Source: Halieaceae bacterium (GTDB lineage: Bacteria > Pseudomonadota > Gammaproteobacteria > Pseudomonadales > Halieaceae). From it: a DNA stretch of 7,363 nt. A model generated the notes under the pieces. It saw nothing but the letters and a program-made list of their open reading frames with translations, did no database searches and was not told the DNA's origin. Numbering within the stretch: position 1 is the stretch's first letter; every line of letters starts with the position of its first letter. Location of the stretch: contig PAGS01000053.1 of assembly GCA_002705465.1 (NCBI GenBank), positions 1 through 7,363 of the forward strand, in the 5' to 3' direction. Below, piece by piece: positions 6,303-7,363 of the stretch. The translations under genes were made by a program, and so were the position numbers.

Positions 6303-7363
6303 CGGCCACCTCATACAAAGCTGCTTTGAAGGTCGACGTTCCCAACCGCTTTACCGTTTCGCTAAACGTCTCTTCGGCACTGCGGCGCAGTGCGAGGTAC
6401 GCCTCGAACAAGCGATCTAAAGCCAGCAGTAGTTCTGACTCGGAAAAACCGGGCCCCATCTTGTCACCGAGTGCCGCATCCATACCGACACGCCCACCCA
6501 AGGTGATCTGATAGTTTTCGACACCGGCTTTATCCAGCCCAAGAATGCCAATGTCGCCAACGTGATGATGGCCACAGGCATTGATACACCCCGAAATCTT
6601 GATCTTCAGTGGACCTAGCTCAGGCTCCAGGTGCTGGTACCGCCGAGCGATCTGCTGCCCAATAGGAATGGACCTTGCTGTCGCCAGGGCGCAGTAATCC
6701 ATGCCCGGGCAGGCGATCAGATCAGACAACAAACCAATATTGGCGGTTGCTAGGCCTTCTCGCTTCAAACGATCGAAAACAGCCATCAAATCTGACCGGG
6801 CCACGTGTGGCAGCACAATGTTCTGCTCATGACTGACCCGTAGCTCCGAAAAGCCGACCTGCTCCGCCAGCTCCGCGAGCGCGCGCATTTGTGTTGCGGT
6901 GGCATCCCCCGGGGCCTGGCCGTGGGCCTTTAAACTGACCGTCACCGAGGCATAACCCTCTTGCCTGTGGGGCGTCACATTCTGGGCGACCCAGGCCTTA
7001 AACTCCCGCTGGTTATTCACCGCCTCCCAGTATGGGGCAACGTCCCGCGCGGGTAGCAAAGGTTTGGCGAAATCAGCCCTAAAGCGATCAAGGCGACCGA
7101 TGAGTGGTTGGTCAAAGTTCTCAACAATACGTGGCAGCATTTCTTTAACTGATTGTTTAAATTCAATTATGCCAAAACTTTGCAACAGAATTTTGATTCG
7201 TGCCTTGTATTTGTTATCGCGTCGCCCTGCGAGATTGTAGACCGTGAGGATGGCCTCCAGGTGGGGCAACAACTGCGCTACCGAGACCCGCTCAAAGACC
7301 AGCGAACCCACGACCGGGGTCCTGCCCAGCCCCCCTCCGACATAAATATCAAAGGCGGGTCCG
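6292..7363 (-). CDS. cysI: Sulfite reductase hemoprotein (siroheme and [4Fe-4S], ferredoxin/NirA-like family), C-terminal part; 5' end beyond the window
   Basis: 356 codons are visible and the gene continues past 7363. The family is usually about 550 residues, so roughly the last two thirds are present. The visible part opens with FDIYVGGGLGRTP, then VYNLAGRRDNKYKARIKIL, both typical of the middle of CysI/NirA proteins. The cluster and siroheme ligands are Cys218 and Cys224 (ACPGMDYCALA, C-x5-C) and Cys259 and Cys263 (SGCINACGHHHVGDIG, C-x3-C), in visible numbering. It catalyses the six-electron reduction of sulfite to sulfide for cysteine synthesis. A GTG at 7309-7311 in this frame is an internal valine, because the family similarity clearly continues upstream of it. 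Placement before cysH and DUF934 argues for sulfite rather than nitrite as substrate, which the motifs alone cannot decide. No flavoprotein CysJ is seen, so the electron donor is unknown here. Confidence 0.92.
   Translation of the reverse strand, partial: GPAFDIYVGGGLGRTPVVGSLVFERVSVAQLLPHLEAILTVYNLAGRRDNKYKARIKILLQSFGIIEFKQSVKEMLPRIVENFDQPLIGRLDRFRADFAKPLLPARDVAPYWEAVNNQREFKAWVAQNVTPHRQEGYASVTVSLKAHGQAPGDATATQMRALAELAEQVGFSELRVSHEQNIVLPHVARSDLMAVFDRLKREGLATANIGLLSDLIACPGMDYCALATARSIPIGQQIARRYQHLEPELGPLKIKISGCINACGHHHVGDIGILGLDKAGVENYQITLGGRVGMDAALGDKMGPGFSESELLLALDRLFEAYLALRRSAEETFSETVKRLGTSTFKAALYEVADAA
6306..6312 (-). promoter_or_regulatory. Ribosome binding site deciding the cysH start
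   Basis: On the minus strand GAGGTGG lies three bases before ATG 6302, with the GAGGT core five bases away. This favours 6302 over the in-frame ATG at 6314, which overlaps the start of this site and has no such sequence ahead of it. Confidence 0.55.

Noticed and set aside
6303..6314. cysH start at ATG 6314.
   Set aside because: No ribosome binding site precedes it; ATG 6302 has GAGGTGG at the proper distance and a smaller overlap with cysI.
5537..6420. Forward-strand open frames across the cysH region, for example 5880-6329 and 6091-6420.
   Set aside because: They are antisense to strongly supported cysH and cysI coding sequence and show no recognisable motifs.
6292..7311. Complete cysI starting at the GTG at 7309-7311.
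   Set aside because: The frame stays open and family-like (FDIYVGGGLGRTP) to the window edge, so this GTG is an internal valine codon.

Overview
The window looks like a piece of a Gammaproteobacterium. This is an inference from the protein families, the compact operons and a moderately GC-rich coding style; no taxonomic marker gene is present. Two operons point toward each other, and a relic lies at the left edge.

Left edge (about 1-394): no intact gene. Reading leftwards from about 238 is a continuous frame with clear ParB similarity (helix-turn-helix region plus the MGHARALL block). It has no N-terminal ParB domain and shows signs of indels, so I call it a decayed, 5'-truncated parB fragment running off the window. 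A GC-rich hairpin followed on the minus strand by TTTTT sits at its broken end. After it come an AT-rich stretch, where a promoter would be expected, and a two-part inverted repeat (362-398) that includes the GTG start of the first gene and loops out a G-run resembling a ribosome binding site.

Forward operon (395-5096): three tightly packed genes. They encode a GltD-like flavoprotein with a C-terminal 2[4Fe-4S] ferredoxin domain, a fused gamma-alpha subunit of a 2-oxoacid:acceptor oxidoreductase (KorA type), and its thiamine-diphosphate beta subunit (KorB type). Together they plausibly form one NAD(P)-linked 2-oxoacid oxidoreductase, most likely acting on 2-oxoglutarate. KorAB would oxidise the oxoacid to the acyl-CoA, and the flavoprotein would move electrons between the iron-sulfur clusters and NAD(P)(H). 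It resembles the three-subunit KorABC enzyme described in Azoarcus/Thauera-type bacteria.

Reverse operon (7363 to 5167): three overlapping genes of assimilatory sulfate reduction. They are the C-terminal two thirds of a siroheme [4Fe-4S] sulfite reductase (cysI), a CysH of the iron-sulfur (APS-reductase) type, and a small DUF934 protein. The two operons converge on a 70-base gap that starts with a small stem-loop at the korB stop codon.

I find no undescribed multi-gene system here. The points most worth a second look are the leader hairpin over the korC-like start, the parB relic, the self-contained NAD(P)-linked oxidoreductase, and the gene order of the sulfur operon.
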